Of a DNA stretch of 64,000 nt, positions 8,356 through 16,711 are shown piece after piece (positions within the stretch are counted from its first letter, which is position 1; every line of letters begins with the position of its first letter). Where the stretch lies: assembly GCA_036267955.1 (NCBI GenBank), contig DATAVB010000092.1, forward strand, positions 1-64,000. Reading direction: 5' to 3'. The notes beneath the pieces are model-generated. The model was not told where the DNA came from and did not search any database. It worked only from the letters and a program-made list of their open reading frames with translations. The DNA comes from DATAVB01 sp036267955. Lineage in GTDB: Bacteria; Actinomycetota; Actinomycetes; Mycobacteriales; QHCD01. The translations under genes were made by a program, and so were the position numbers.

Positions 8356-9171
8356 CTAGAGGGTGCCGGCGGCGCTCCGTCGGACGTGCGTGACGTCGCC
8401 GACCGCAAAGGTCCGGCCATCGACGACCAGCCGGCCGGCCACGTCGACGTCGGTGGCCACGCCCCGATAGCTGCCGCCGGTCGGCAGCGTGATGTCGACC
8501 TGGTGCCCGAGGGTGTCGCAACTGCTCCGGTACGCCGCTCGCAGTCCGCACGCCTCGGCGTCCCCGCCGGCGTCGGTCCACCGCAGGTACTGGGTCTCGA
8601 TCGACCGCAGCACCGCGCGCAGCACCGGATCGCGGTCGGTCCGTACGGCTCCCGCCGACAGCAGTGAGCCACCACCCGGCGGCAACTCGGCCAGCCGGGT
8701 CAGCACGTTCAGGCCGATACCCACCACAACGGCGTCATCGGCAGCCTGCGCCAGGATCCCGGCCAGCTTGAGCCCGTCGAGCAGCAGGTCGTTCGGCCAC
8801 TTCAGCCGCGCCTCGACCTCGGCGTGCCGTTCGATCGCCTCGGCCACGGCAACCCCGACCAGCAGCGGCAGCCAACTCCAGGCCGACCGGTCGACCTCCG
8901 GGCGCAGCAGGATCGAGAACGTCAACCCGGCCCGCGGCGGGGACACCCAGGTGCGGTCGAGCCGGCCCCGCCCGGCGGTCTGCGATTCGGCGACCAGCAC
9001 GGCGCCGGACGGCGCCCCGGCCTGGGCCGCCGCCAGCAGGTCAGCGTTGGTCGAACCGGTCTCGGCGACCACGGTCAGCGACGTCCACAACCCGCCGGGA
9101 CGGACCAGCGCCGGGGCGAGCGTACGGGCCGACAACGGTGGCCGGTCAAGCTCGGAATAGGGATGCGACAC
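8356..9171 (-). CDS. birA: Biotin--[acyl-CoA carboxylase] ligase
   Basis: This 271-residue group I biotin protein ligase lacks an N-terminal DNA-binding domain. It activates biotin with ATP and attaches it to carrier lysines, here most likely the AccA3-type subunit encoded at 19-20.8 kb. The visible signature parts are ETGSTNADLL, the adenylate loop GRGRLDRTWVSPPRAGLTFS, LKWPNDLLLDGLKLAGIL and the C-terminal GVATDVDVAGRLVVDGRTFAVGDV. The start GTG 9171 gives the expected family length. It is divergent from accD5 with only 38 nt between the start codons, the same pairing I recall in mycobacteria (Rv3279c/Rv3280). Confidence 0.95.
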   Translation of the reverse strand: MSHPYSELDRPPLSARTLAPALVRPGGLWTSLTVVAETGSTNADLLAAAQAGAPSGAVLVAESQTAGRGRLDRTWVSPPRAGLTFSILLRPEVDRSAWSWLPLLVGVAVAEAIERHAEVEARLKWPNDLLLDGLKLAGILAQAADDAVVVGIGLNVLTRLAELPPGGGSLLSAGAVRTDRDPVLRAVLRSIETQYLRWTDAGGDAEACGLRAAYRSSCDTLGHQVDITLPTGGSYRGVATDVDVAGRLVVDGRTFAVGDVTHVRRSAAGTL

Positions 9172-9197
9172 CCGCCCAGTCTCACACGGGTGGCACG

Positions 9198-9203
9198 TAC
9201 GCT
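9198..9203 (+). promoter_or_regulatory. -10 box TACGCT for leaderless accD5
   Basis: TACGCT lies 6 nt before GTG 9210 and no ribosome-binding site is visible, so transcription probably starts at or next to the start codon. No convincing -35 element is seen. Confidence 0.55.
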
Positions 9204-9209
9204 GTCGAC

Positions 9210-10814
9210 GTGAGCACTCCGGGAGCATCCGATAACGACGAGAGCGCCGCCGACATCCACACAACTGCCGGCCGGCTCGCCGATCTGCAGCTGCGCAACG
9301 AGGAAGCCGTCCACGCCGGATCCGCCCGCGCCGTGGAAAAGCAGCACGCCAAGGGGAAGCGGACCGCGCGCGAGCGGATCGAGGCGCTGCTGGACCCGGA
9401 ATCCTTCATCGAGCTCGACGAGCTTGCCCGGCACCGCTCGACCAACTTCGGTCTGGAGAAGACCCGGCCGTACGGCGACGGCGTCATCACCGGCTACGGA
9501 ACGGTCGACGGCCGGCCGGTCTGCGTCTTCAGCCAGGACTTCACCGTCTTCGGCGGCAGCCTCGGCGAGGTGTACGGCGAGAAGATCGTGAAAGTCCTGG
9601 ACCTGGCCCTTAAGACCGGCTGCCCGATCGTCGGCATCAACGACTCCGGCGGCGCCCGCATCCAGGAGGGCGTTGTCAGTCTCGGTCTCTACGGCGAGAT
9701 CTTCTACCGCAACACCATCGCCTCCGGCGTGATCCCGCAGATCTCGCTGGTGATGGGCCCGTGCGCCGGCGGGGCGGTGTATTCCCCGGCGATAACCGAC
9801 TTCACCATCATGGTGGACGAGAAATCGCACATGTTCATCACCGGGCCCGATGTGGTCAAGACGGTGACCGGCGAGGATGTCGGCTTCGAGGAGCTCGGCG
9901 GTGCCCGCACGCACAATACGAAATCGGGTGTCTCGCACTATCTCGCGCAGGACGAGGACGACGCGATCGACTACGCGAAGGAGTTGTTGTCCTACCTGCC
10001 GAGCAACAACCTCGACGAGCCACCGGCTATCGACAACGACAGCCAACTCGAGAATGACAGCAACGACGCATTTCTGGACAGCGTCATTCCGGACTCGCCC
10101 AACCAGCCGTACGACATGAAAACGATCGTCGAGCACATCCTCGACGACGGCGAATTCTGCGAGGTTCAGGCGCTTTTCGCACCGAACATCATTTGCGGGT
10201 TCGGCCGGGTCGAGGGCCGCAGCGTCGGCGTTGTAGCCAATCAGCCCATGCAGTTCGCCGGCACCCTCGACATCGACGCGTCGGAGAAGGCGGCCCGCTT
10301 CGTCCGCACCTGCGACTGTTTCAACATTCCGGTTCTGACCTTTGTGGACGTTCCCGGATTTCTGCCCGGCACCGACCAGGAATGGAACGGCATCATCCGG
10401 CGCGGGGCCAAGCTGATCTACGCGTACGCCGAGGCGACCGTCCCCAAGGTTACCGTCATCACCCGGAAGGCCTACGGCGGCGCGTACGACGTGATGGGCT
10501 CCAAGCACCTGCGGGCGGACATGAACGTCGCCTGGCCCACCGCGCAGATAGCGGTAATGGGCGCGCAGGGTGCGGTGAACATCCTCTACCGGCGCGAACT
10601 GGCGGCCGCCGACGATCCGGAGAATGTACGCCAGCAACGGCTCACCGAGTACGAGGACGCGCTGCTGAACCCGTACGTCGCGGCGGCCCGCGGCTATGTC
10701 GATTCGGTGATCCCGCCGAGCCATACCCGCAAATATGTAATCCGCGCGCTGCGCATGCTGCAGAACAAGCGCGAGACGCTGCCGCCGAAGAAGCACGGGA
10801 ACATCCCGCTGTGA
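9210..10814 (+). CDS. accD5: Acyl-CoA carboxylase carboxyltransferase (beta) subunit
   Basis: At 534 residues, this is the carboxyltransferase partner of a propionyl/acetyl-CoA carboxylase. It moves the carboxyl group from biotin to the acyl-CoA to give methylmalonyl- or malonyl-CoA. N- and C-terminal crotonase-like halves are complete, with oxyanion-hole segments GPCAGGAVYSPAITDF and AYGGAYDVMGSKHL. An acidic insert lies near residues 270-290 (DNDSQLENDSNDAF). The start GTG 9210 follows a -10 box directly. Its stop overlaps the accE5 start. The gene neighbours (birA, accE5, maf, accA3) and sequence style suggest AccD5-type propionyl-CoA specificity, but substrate choice cannot be read safely. 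Confidence 0.95.
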   Translation: MSTPGASDNDESAADIHTTAGRLADLQLRNEEAVHAGSARAVEKQHAKGKRTARERIEALLDPESFIELDELARHRSTNFGLEKTRPYGDGVITGYGTVDGRPVCVFSQDFTVFGGSLGEVYGEKIVKVLDLALKTGCPIVGINDSGGARIQEGVVSLGLYGEIFYRNTIASGVIPQISLVMGPCAGGAVYSPAITDFTIMVDEKSHMFITGPDVVKTVTGEDVGFEELGGARTHNTKSGVSHYLAQDEDDAIDYAKELLSYLPSNNLDEPPAIDNDSQLENDSNDAFLDSVIPDSPNQPYDMKTIVEHILDDGEFCEVQALFAPNIICGFGRVEGRSVGVVANQPMQFAGTLDIDASEKAARFVRTCDCFNIPVLTFVDVPGFLPGTDQEWNGIIRRGAKLIYAYAEATVPKVTVITRKAYGGAYDVMGSKHLRADMNVAWPTAQIAVMGAQGAVNILYRRELAAADDPENVRQQRLTEYEDALLNPYVAAARGYVDSVIPPSHTRKYVIRALRMLQNKRETLPPKKHGNIPL

Positions 10815-11017
10815 GTGGCGAAACGCTGCGGGTGATCCGCGGGAATCCGACCCCGGAGGAGGTGGCGGCGGTCGTCACCGTGCTGAGCGCCGTGGCGGCC
10901 GGCAACGGGGAACCGGCGCCCCGCAAGCGATCCCGCTGGGCCGATCCGGCCCGCCGGCTGCGGCCCTCGTTGAATCCCGGCGCTGACGGCTGGAGCCGCT
11001 CCGGCCTGCCTCGCTAA
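10811..11017 (+). CDS. accE5: Acyl-CoA carboxylase epsilon subunit
   Basis: The 68-residue small protein overlaps accD5 by 4 nt (GTGA). It has the family opening LRVIRGNPTPEEVAAVVTVL and the C-terminal block RSRWADPARRL, followed by PGADGWSRSGLPR, as in actinobacterial epsilon subunits. This subunit tightens the alpha-beta carboxylase complex and raises its activity. It is easily missed because the frame also reads through part of accD5. A hairpin lies directly downstream. Confidence 0.9.
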   Translation: MSGETLRVIRGNPTPEEVAAVVTVLSAVAAGNGEPAPRKRSRWADPARRLRPSLNPGADGWSRSGLPR

Positions 11018-11038
11018 AGGGCCTGCTCCCGCGCAGGC
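11018..11038. terminator. Bidirectional hairpin between accE5 and VKOR gene
   Basis: The stem GCCTGC (11021-11026) pairs with GCAGGC (11033-11038) around a 6-nt loop, with AAG on the left and TT on the right. It fills the whole gap between the two convergent stop codons. Confidence 0.6.
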
Positions 11039-11491
11039 TTACTCGCGGCCGGCCTCGCCGAGCAGGATCACCAGCAGCAGCAGGAAAGTCAGGATGTGCA
11101 CGCTGGTGCACCACAGGCAGATCGCACTGACCCGGAACAACTCGACGTACACCAGATAGAGCACGAAAATCATGCCGACACCAAGCGCCAGCAGCCGCCC
11201 GGCCCGCAGCCAGCCGGCGTCCGAACGCCACGCCGCCGGCAGGTTGGCGCCGAGCATCGCGACGAAGAACGGCAGGCCCAGCACCGCGACCGGAATTCCG
11301 AAGACCACCGATTCCGGACTGGTGGTCACCTTGGCGCAGTTGATCGTCGCGCTCTCCGGGCAGGCGAGCTGGGTATTGCCGGTGTAATGCTCGATGGTCA
11401 GATAGATCGACACCGCGAGGCCGAGCAGGGACAGGATCAGCGCCGCGACCGGCACCCACGCGGCGACGGCCCGGCGACGGTCAGTTTCCAC
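11039..11491 (-). CDS. Vitamin K epoxide reductase (VKOR) family membrane protein
   Basis: A 150-residue integral membrane protein with four or five helices that re-oxidises thiol-disulfide carrier proteins and passes electrons to quinone, the DsbB equivalent in actinobacteria. The active-site disulfide is CLWC near residue 125 at the start of a helix, and the loop cysteine pair is in ACPESATINCAKV (residues about 43-52). It overlaps the upstream DUF929-like gene by 11 nt, so the two are co-transcribed and probably work together in oxidative folding of exported proteins. Confidence 0.93.
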   Translation of the reverse strand: METDRRRAVAAWVPVAALILSLLGLAVSIYLTIEHYTGNTQLACPESATINCAKVTTSPESVVFGIPVAVLGLPFFVAMLGANLPAAWRSDAGWLRAGRLLALGVGMIFVLYLVYVELFRVSAICLWCTSVHILTFLLLLVILLGEAGRE

Positions 11492-12353
11492 CGAGGTTCT
11501 TCTGGATCGTGGTGATGGCCGACGCGGTGCACACGTTGGCCGGCTTGTTGTTGGTCATCTCGCAGATCGTCGCGGTGATGACGTTCGCCGCGCCGTCAAC
11601 GGTCTTGCCGATAGTCCCGGATCCACTGTGGATGTCCGCGGCGATCGCCGCATGGCTCTTGCCGCCCAGAATGGTCGGGTCGTAGGACGAGCCGCTGCTG
11701 ACGTACTTGTTTCCATAGGTGATGAACGGAATCGAGCCGGAGCCCTGGCCGCCAACATACTTCGGCGTGTCGAGCTTCGAGACCAGGTCGCTCTGTTCCT
11801 TGGTCGGCGTGGTCAGCGTCTTCCCGTTCGTGTCCTGCGTCTCGACCGGCGTGAAGGTCAGGTATTTGCTGGTGTACGTCGATTTGCTGAAACTCAGCGT
11901 CGGGATGTTCGACGGATTGTCATCGACCCGGGAATGTGTCTGGCCCAGGCCTTTCAGCGTGCCGAACCGGGACAGCGCCACCGCCATCGGCCACCGCTGC
12001 GCTGCGCAGAACGGGCACCATTCGGCGCCGAAATAGAGCATCTCCGGCTTGCCGTTGCTGGTCAGCGCGGGCTGGTCGGTGATCTTCTTCGGTGGGCTGG
12101 CGCCGCCGTCGCCGGCCTTGTTCAGCACGTCCGCCGGGACGGTCGTGACGTTGCTGGCGACACTGCCGGAGGCGGAGGTGGTCTTGTCGTTCTTCGAGCC
12201 GCCGCCGGCGACCTTCACGACCACCATGATGACGACCACGAGCACCACCACACCGACAACGACTCCGGCGATGGACAGTTGCTTGCGCCGGGCCTCCTTG
12301 CGCTTCATCTCCTCGCGCATGGCGCGGGCGCGCGGCATCTTCGGTCCGGTCAT
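11481..12353 (-). CDS. Membrane-anchored thioredoxin-like protein (DUF929)
   Basis: A 290-residue protein with a charged N-terminal tail, one membrane anchor (about residues 28-49, very Val-rich), a Ser/Lys linker and an extracytoplasmic DUF929 domain. Its thioredoxin-like motif is GAEWCPFCAAQRW, with the CPFC redox pair near residue 115. Start: ATG 12353, 7 nt after GGAGG; the GTG just before it is too close to the ribosome-binding site. The overlap with the VKOR gene (11 nt) argues that this is the soluble-domain redox partner that VKOR re-oxidises, as MdbA/DsbA-like proteins are elsewhere. That pairing is inferred from context. Confidence 0.85.
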   Translation of the reverse strand: MTGPKMPRARAMREEMKRKEARRKQLSIAGVVVGVVVLVVVIMVVVKVAGGGSKNDKTTSASGSVASNVTTVPADVLNKAGDGGASPPKKITDQPALTSNGKPEMLYFGAEWCPFCAAQRWPMAVALSRFGTLKGLGQTHSRVDDNPSNIPTLSFSKSTYTSKYLTFTPVETQDTNGKTLTTPTKEQSDLVSKLDTPKYVGGQGSGSIPFITYGNKYVSSGSSYDPTILGGKSHAAIAADIHSGSGTIGKTVDGAANVITATICEMTNNKPANVCTASAITTIQKNLGGN

Positions 12354-12518
12354 CACTCATCCTCCGCGGGGCAACGCTGGCCGCTCCAGTCTGTCAGGTC
12401 GACCTGCCGCGCCGGACCCGGCCACGGGTGCCGGCCGTGAGCTGACTCACGGAGAGCCCGTGGGGGCGACCCCGATACGGTACGAACAGAAGATCTCCCG
12501 CCCGCAGCCGAGGAACCC

Positions 12519-13472
12519 GTGACCGAGCCGCCCCGCGCCACCGCCCCGAGTTGGGACGTCGTCACCTTCGGCGAGGCGATGGCGCTGCTGCTGGCCGAGC
12601 CGGGCGTACCGCTGCCCGAGGCCACCGCGTTCCGCCGTACCGTCGCCGGCTCGGAATCCAACGTCGCCGTCGGGCTGGCCCGGCTCGGGCACCGGGTCGG
12701 CTGGTTCGGCCGGGTCGGCGACGACGCGTTCGGCCAGGTGGTGCTGCGGGCGCTGCGCGGCGAGGACGTCGACACGTCGCGGGTCCGGGTCGACCCGGAC
12801 GCGCCCACCGGTCTGCTGGTGCGCGACTGCCACGGCCAACGCCCGGTCGATGTTCTCTACTACCGGTCCGGCTCGGCCGGCAGCCGGTTGGCGACCGAGG
12901 ACGTGGACCCCGACTACATCCGGGCGGCCCGGCTGCTGCACCTCACCGGGATCACCCCGGTGCTCTCCGACGCCGCACACGAGGCCACCGCGCAATCGGT
13001 CGAGATCGCCCGCGCGGCCGGCGTGCCGATCAGCTTCGACCCCAACATCCGGCGCCGGCTCGCCGAGCCGGACCTGGCCCGCGAGGTCATGCGACCGCTG
13101 GCCGCGGCGGCCCAGATCGTGCTGGCCGGGGCCGATGAGGCAGAGCTGCTCACCGGAAAGCCCGACGCGGGCTGGTTTCTCGACCAGGGCGCCGAGCTCG
13201 TGGTGATCAAGAACGGCGCCGAAGGCTCGTGGGCCACCGACGGCACGACCACCTGGCGGCAGGACGCCATCGCGGTTCAGGCCCTGGATCCGGTCGGCGC
13301 CGGCGACGCCTTCGCCGCCGGATTCCTCGACGGCCGGCTCACCGGCGCCGACGTCCCGGAGTGCCTGCGCCGCGGCGCCGCCCTGTCGGCCCAGGTGGTG
13401 CAGATCGTCGGGGACACCGAGGGCCTGCCCCGCGACCACACCGCCGGCGTCGCCGGCGAAGTCCGCCGCTAA
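12519..13472 (+). CDS. kdgK: 2-keto-3-deoxygluconate kinase (PfkB family)
   Basis: This is a 317-residue ribokinase/PfkB sugar kinase. The first signature is in AGSESNVAVGLARLGHRVGWFGRVGDD and the second, with the catalytic aspartate, is DPVGAGDAFAAGFLDG. The KDG kinase assignment (KDG + ATP to KDPG) rests on the next gene, a KDPG aldolase, 15 nt downstream. The start GTG 12519 has GAGGAA upstream, and TACGGT at 12477-12482 could be the -10 box. The operon continues with an SDR dehydrogenase. A different deoxy- or ketosugar (for example KDGal) is possible. Confidence 0.88.
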   Translation: MTEPPRATAPSWDVVTFGEAMALLLAEPGVPLPEATAFRRTVAGSESNVAVGLARLGHRVGWFGRVGDDAFGQVVLRALRGEDVDTSRVRVDPDAPTGLLVRDCHGQRPVDVLYYRSGSAGSRLATEDVDPDYIRAARLLHLTGITPVLSDAAHEATAQSVEIARAAGVPISFDPNIRRRLAEPDLAREVMRPLAAAAQIVLAGADEAELLTGKPDAGWFLDQGAELVVIKNGAEGSWATDGTTTWRQDAIAVQALDPVGAGDAFAAGFLDGRLTGADVPECLRRGAALSAQVVQIVGDTEGLPRDHTAGVAGEVRR

Positions 13473-13487
13473 CCAACTGGAGGCGCT

Positions 13488-14102
13488 GTGTACCGCTGGC
13501 AGGTGATGAGCGCAATCGCCGAGCAGCACGTGATCGGGATCGTACGGGCCGACAACGCCGACGCCGCAAGGGAAACCGGCCGGCGGCTGCTGGACGCCGG
13601 GCTGCGCGCGGTCGAAATCTCGCTGACCACGCCGGGCGCGCTGGACGTGATCGACGAGTTGTCCGGACCCGACGTCATCGTCGGCGCGGGCACCGTCCTG
13701 GACGCCAGCACCGCCCGGCTGGCCGTGCTGGCCGGCGCGACCTTCCTGGTGGCGCCGTCGTTCGATCCGGAGACCGTGGCGACCGGGCACCGGTACGGGG
13801 TGGCCGTGATCCCCGGCGCGCAGTCCCCGACCGAGATCGTCGCCGCCATGTCGGCCGGCGCCGACGCCGTCAAGCTGTACCCGGCCTCGGCCGCGAGCCC
13901 GGCGGTGCTGAAGGACCTGGCCGCGCCGCTGCCGCAGGTGCCGTTCGTACCGACCGGCGGCGTGCGACTGGACGACGCGGCGGACTGGATCGCGGCCGGC
14001 GCGGTGGCGGTCGGGCTGGGCAGCGCACTGTCGAAGGGCACGGCGGCCGAGACGACCGCCCGGGTCGGCATCCTGCTGGACTCGTTGGGAGCGCCCCGAT
14101 GA
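13488..14102 (+). CDS. eda: KDPG / 2-keto-4-hydroxyglutarate aldolase
   Basis: The 204-residue class I aldolase of the Entner-Doudoroff pathway cleaves KDPG (or KDPGal) to pyruvate and glyceraldehyde-3-phosphate. The catalytic glutamate is in RAVEISLTTPGA, the phosphate-binding part in VGAGTVLD, and the Schiff-base lysine in DAVKLYPASAAS near residue 128; GGVRLDDAADWIAAGAVAVGLG completes the barrel. The start GTG 13488 has TGGAGG 4 nt before it. Its stop overlaps the SDR start (ATGA). Confidence 0.93.
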   Translation: MYRWQVMSAIAEQHVIGIVRADNADAARETGRRLLDAGLRAVEISLTTPGALDVIDELSGPDVIVGAGTVLDASTARLAVLAGATFLVAPSFDPETVATGHRYGVAVIPGAQSPTEIVAAMSAGADAVKLYPASAASPAVLKDLAAPLPQVPFVPTGGVRLDDAADWIAAGAVAVGLGSALSKGTAAETTARVGILLDSLGAPR

Positions 14103-14854
14103 ATGTGACAGTGAGCGGGCGGTTGGACGGCGTACGGCTGCTGGTCACCGGCGGCGCGCGCGGCATCGGCCGGGCCGTGCTCGAGGTGGCGAGCCGGGAG
14201 GGCGCCTCGGTGGTGTTCTTCGACGTCGAGGAGGCCGCCGGGCGGCAGACCGCCGCCGAGACCGGCGCGGAGTTCCACCGGGTGGACATCACCGACGAGG
14301 GGGCGATCGCGGCCGCCGTGGAGCGGATCGGGCCGCTCGGCGTACTCGTGAACAATGCCGGGCGCAACGCCTACTTCGATCCGGTGGAGATGACGCAGGA
14401 CGAGTGGGATGAGGTCTTCGCGGTCGATCTCAAGGGCGCCTGGCTGGTCGCGAAACACGTGTTGCCGGCCATGAAAACGGCCCGCGCCGGCTCCATCGTC
14501 AACGTGGCTTCGATCCACGGCCGGCTCACGACCAACAATTTCTTTCCTTACGCAGCAGCCAAGTCCGGCCTCATCGGGCTGACCCGCAGCATGGCGATCG
14601 ACCTCGGTCCATTCGGGATCCGGGTGAATGCGGTCAGCCCGGGTTACACCCGCACCCACCTGGTCGAGGAATGGCTCAGCATGCAGCCGCCCGGCGCCGA
14701 AGAGGCTGTGCTGCAGGCGCATCCGTTGCGGCGGATCGGCACCCCGACCGAGATCGCCGAGGTCATCTGCTTCCTCGCCTCCGATGCCGCCTCCTTCGTC
14801 AGTGGCGCGGACTGGGCCATCGACGGCGCGCTGTCGGTCCGGTTCGCCGGCTAG
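14099..14854 (+). CDS. Short-chain dehydrogenase/reductase in the KDG operon
   Basis: A 251-residue classical SDR with the NAD(P) motif TGGARGIGRAV, then NNAGRNAYFDP, catalytic serine in VNVASIHGRL, YAAAK (Tyr-x-x-x-Lys) and the C-terminal PGYTRT. The Asp at the end of the second strand (VVFFDVEEA) suggests NAD rather than NADP. It overlaps the aldolase stop by 4 nt. The context points to sugar or sugar-acid oxidation feeding KDG formation, for example a galactose, fuconate or gluconate dehydrogenase, with the following SMP-30 lactonase opening the lactone. The substrate is unknown. Confidence 0.85.
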   Translation: MNVTVSGRLDGVRLLVTGGARGIGRAVLEVASREGASVVFFDVEEAAGRQTAAETGAEFHRVDITDEGAIAAAVERIGPLGVLVNNAGRNAYFDPVEMTQDEWDEVFAVDLKGAWLVAKHVLPAMKTARAGSIVNVASIHGRLTTNNFFPYAAAKSGLIGLTRSMAIDLGPFGIRVNAVSPGYTRTHLVEEWLSMQPPGAEEAVLQAHPLRRIGTPTEIAEVICFLASDAASFVSGADWAIDGALSVRFAG

Positions 14855-14868
14855 CCCGTACCCCGGCG

Positions 14869-14930
14869 TTTCATGATCGACATCCGACAATCGCTGCTAT
14901 AGCGACCAAAGGCCGATGTTGATCATGAAA
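14869..14930. repeat. Long inverted repeat with nested hairpin
   Basis: The arm TTTCATGATCGACATC (14869-14884) pairs with GATGTTGATCATGAAA (14915-14930), one mismatch. Inside, TCGCT (14891-14895) pairs with AGCGA (14901-14905). It sits downstream of the SDR gene and could end transcription, but its size and the related element near 58.1 kb suggest a dispersed intergenic repeat family. Confidence 0.65.
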
Positions 14931-14972
14931 GTGCGGAAGAGTGCGTAACGGCCGACCGCCCGCCGGACGATC

Positions 14973-15036
14973 AGCTATCTAAACGAGGCAGCTATCTAAA
15001 CGAGGCAGCTATCTAGACGAGGCAGCTACCTGGAGG
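14973..15036 (+). repeat. 17-bp tandem repeat reaching into the ribosome-binding site
   Basis: AGCTATCTAAACGAGGC occurs at 14973-14989 and 14990-15006, and with one change at 15007-15023. A decayed fourth copy (AGCTACCTGGAGG) contains the ribosome-binding site of the SMP-30 gene, which starts at 15043. Confidence 0.9.
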
Positions 15037-15042
15037 GAACCC

Positions 15043-15945
15043 GTGACCGTTCCGGAGCTGACCGCTCACCTGCTCGGCGGCCCCGTCTGCCAGCTGGGCG
15101 AGGGCCCGGTCTGGGACGCCGAAAACCGACAGCTGACCTGGGTGGACATTCCCGGTCGGCAGCTGCACCGGGCTCCGCTGGACGACGACGGTCAGCTCGG
15201 CGAGGTGCAGACCCTCGACGTGCCAGGCGATCTCGGCTCGGCCGTCCCGGTCGCCGGGCCGACCGGCGGCTGGTTGCTCGGCCTGGCCCAGGGCCTGAGC
15301 CACCTGGCCACCGACGGCACGGTCACCGAGCTGATCCGGCTCGAGAACGACAGCGCGCTGCGGATGAACGATGCGAAATGCGATTCCCGCGGCCGCTGGT
15401 GGGGCGGCTCGATGACGTACGACGAATCGCAACGCCGCGGCACGCTCTACCGGGTCGACCTGGACGGTTCGGTGCACGGCGTGCTGACCGGCGTCGGAGT
15501 CTCCAACGGCCTCGGCTGGACCGCCGACGACACGACGATGTTCTTCAACGACTCCGGCATCGAAACCTTCTCGGTTTTCGCATTCGACCCGGAAACCGGC
15601 GCCGCGACCGGCCGCCGGCTGCTCACCGACGGATCGGACGGCTTCGTCCCGGACGGCCTCGCCGTCGACGACGAGGACACCGTCTGGAGTGTCTGGTGGG
15701 ACCACGGCACGGTCCGCCGCTACGACCGGGCCGGCCAACTGCTCGAGACCGTGGACGTGCCGGTGCCGCGCACCTCCAGCTGCTGTTTCGCCGGCCGCAA
15801 CCGCGACCTCCTGGTGATCACCACCGGACGGACCGACCAGCCCGACTCCGGGCGGCTGTTCGTCGCCCGGCCCGGCACCACCGGTCCGGCCGCAACCCCT
15901 TACGCGGGCCCATTGACCTTGCGCAGAGAGAATGTGAGCAAATAG
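15043..15945 (+). CDS. SMP-30/gluconolactonase/LRE family lactonase
   Basis: A 300-residue six-bladed beta-propeller lactonase. The metal-binding residues are recognisable: Glu in LGEGPVWD, Asn in RMNDAKCDSRGRWW, Asn in VSNGLGWTADD and Asp in VPDGLAVDDED. It would hydrolyse an aldono- or uronolactone to the free acid with a divalent metal. The start GTG 15043 has TGGAGGG 6 nt upstream, lying in the last copy of a tandem repeat. Placed after SDR/eda/kdgK, it fits the oxidise-lactone-open-dehydrate route, although the 188-nt gap shows it has its own leader. Confidence 0.88.
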   Translation: MTVPELTAHLLGGPVCQLGEGPVWDAENRQLTWVDIPGRQLHRAPLDDDGQLGEVQTLDVPGDLGSAVPVAGPTGGWLLGLAQGLSHLATDGTVTELIRLENDSALRMNDAKCDSRGRWWGGSMTYDESQRRGTLYRVDLDGSVHGVLTGVGVSNGLGWTADDTTMFFNDSGIETFSVFAFDPETGAATGRRLLTDGSDGFVPDGLAVDDEDTVWSVWWDHGTVRRYDRAGQLLETVDVPVPRTSSCCFAGRNRDLLVITTGRTDQPDSGRLFVARPGTTGPAATPYAGPLTLRRENVSK

Positions 15946-16043
15946 AAATGTCGACGACTTTCGCCCAGGACGGCGCCGGCACCACGTCGGTGACCGTAAC
16001 CAGGCTGGGCCAGCCGGCCACGGCCACCCCGACAGGACGACCC

Positions 16044-16649
16044 ATGATCCGCAGGTTCGTACTCGCGTCCGCATCGCCGGCCCGGCGGCGGATTCTGGAG
16101 CTCGCCGGGTTGCGCGCCGACGTGCTCGTCAGCGGGGTCGACGAATCCGTCATCTCCGCCGCGACGACCACCGAGCTCACCGCGAAACTGGCCAACGCCA
16201 AGGCCGACGCGGTGGCCGGCCGGGTGCACGAGGCCCTCGTCCTGGGTTGTGACTCGATGCTGGAATTCGACGGACAGCCGTACGGAAAGCCGGCCAACGC
16301 CCGGGAGGCGCGCGCCCGGTGGACCGAGCTGGCCGGCCAGTCCGGCATTCTGCACACCGGGCACTGCCTGCTGGACGTGCACGAGGGGTACGTCCGCAAG
16401 CGGCTCACCGCGGTCGGCTCGACCACCGTGCATTTCGGTCGGCCGACCGAGACCGAGCTGGCGGCGTATCTCGCGTCCGGCGAGCCGATGCAGGTCGCCG
16501 GCGCCTTCACCCTCGACGGGTTGGGCGGCTGGTTCATCGAACGGATCGACGGCGACCACGGCACGGTGCTCGGGCTGTCGCTGCCGCTGGTGCGCCAGAT
16601 GCTGGCCGAGCTCGACGTGTCCCCGATCGAACTGTGGGCATCGGCCTGA
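16044..16649 (+). CDS. maf: Maf-family nucleotide pyrophosphatase
   Basis: This 201-residue house-cleaning NTP pyrophosphatase hydrolyses dTTP/UTP or modified nucleotides to the monophosphate. The family opening FVLASASPARRRILELAG and the central LGCDSMLEFDGQPYGKP are present, with the catalytic Asp in that segment; AGAFTLDGLGGWFIERIDGD follows. ATG 16044 has AGGACG upstream. The frame extends to ATG 15948, which would add 32 residues resembling no Maf, so it is not used. The position between the carboxylase genes matches the order I recall in M. tuberculosis (Rv3282). Confidence 0.92.
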   Translation: MIRRFVLASASPARRRILELAGLRADVLVSGVDESVISAATTTELTAKLANAKADAVAGRVHEALVLGCDSMLEFDGQPYGKPANAREARARWTELAGQSGILHTGHCLLDVHEGYVRKRLTAVGSTTVHFGRPTETELAAYLASGEPMQVAGAFTLDGLGGWFIERIDGDHGTVLGLSLPLVRQMLAELDVSPIELWASA

Positions 16650-16698
16650 GCCCGGAGTCAGCTCCCTGAAAATCAGCGGCACCACAGGGATTCGGCTC

Positions 16699-16704
16699 TA
16701 CACT
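16699..16704 (+). promoter_or_regulatory. -10 box TACACT for leaderless FUSC gene
   Basis: TACACT ends 7 nt before GTG 16712 and no ribosome-binding site lies between. Confidence 0.55.
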
Positions 16705-16711
16705 CTCCGGC

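Noticed and set aside
15948..16043. N-terminal extension of maf from ATG 15948
   Set aside because: The 32 extra residues do not resemble Maf proteins and the family start FVLASASPARR fits ATG 16044 with its own ribosome-binding site.
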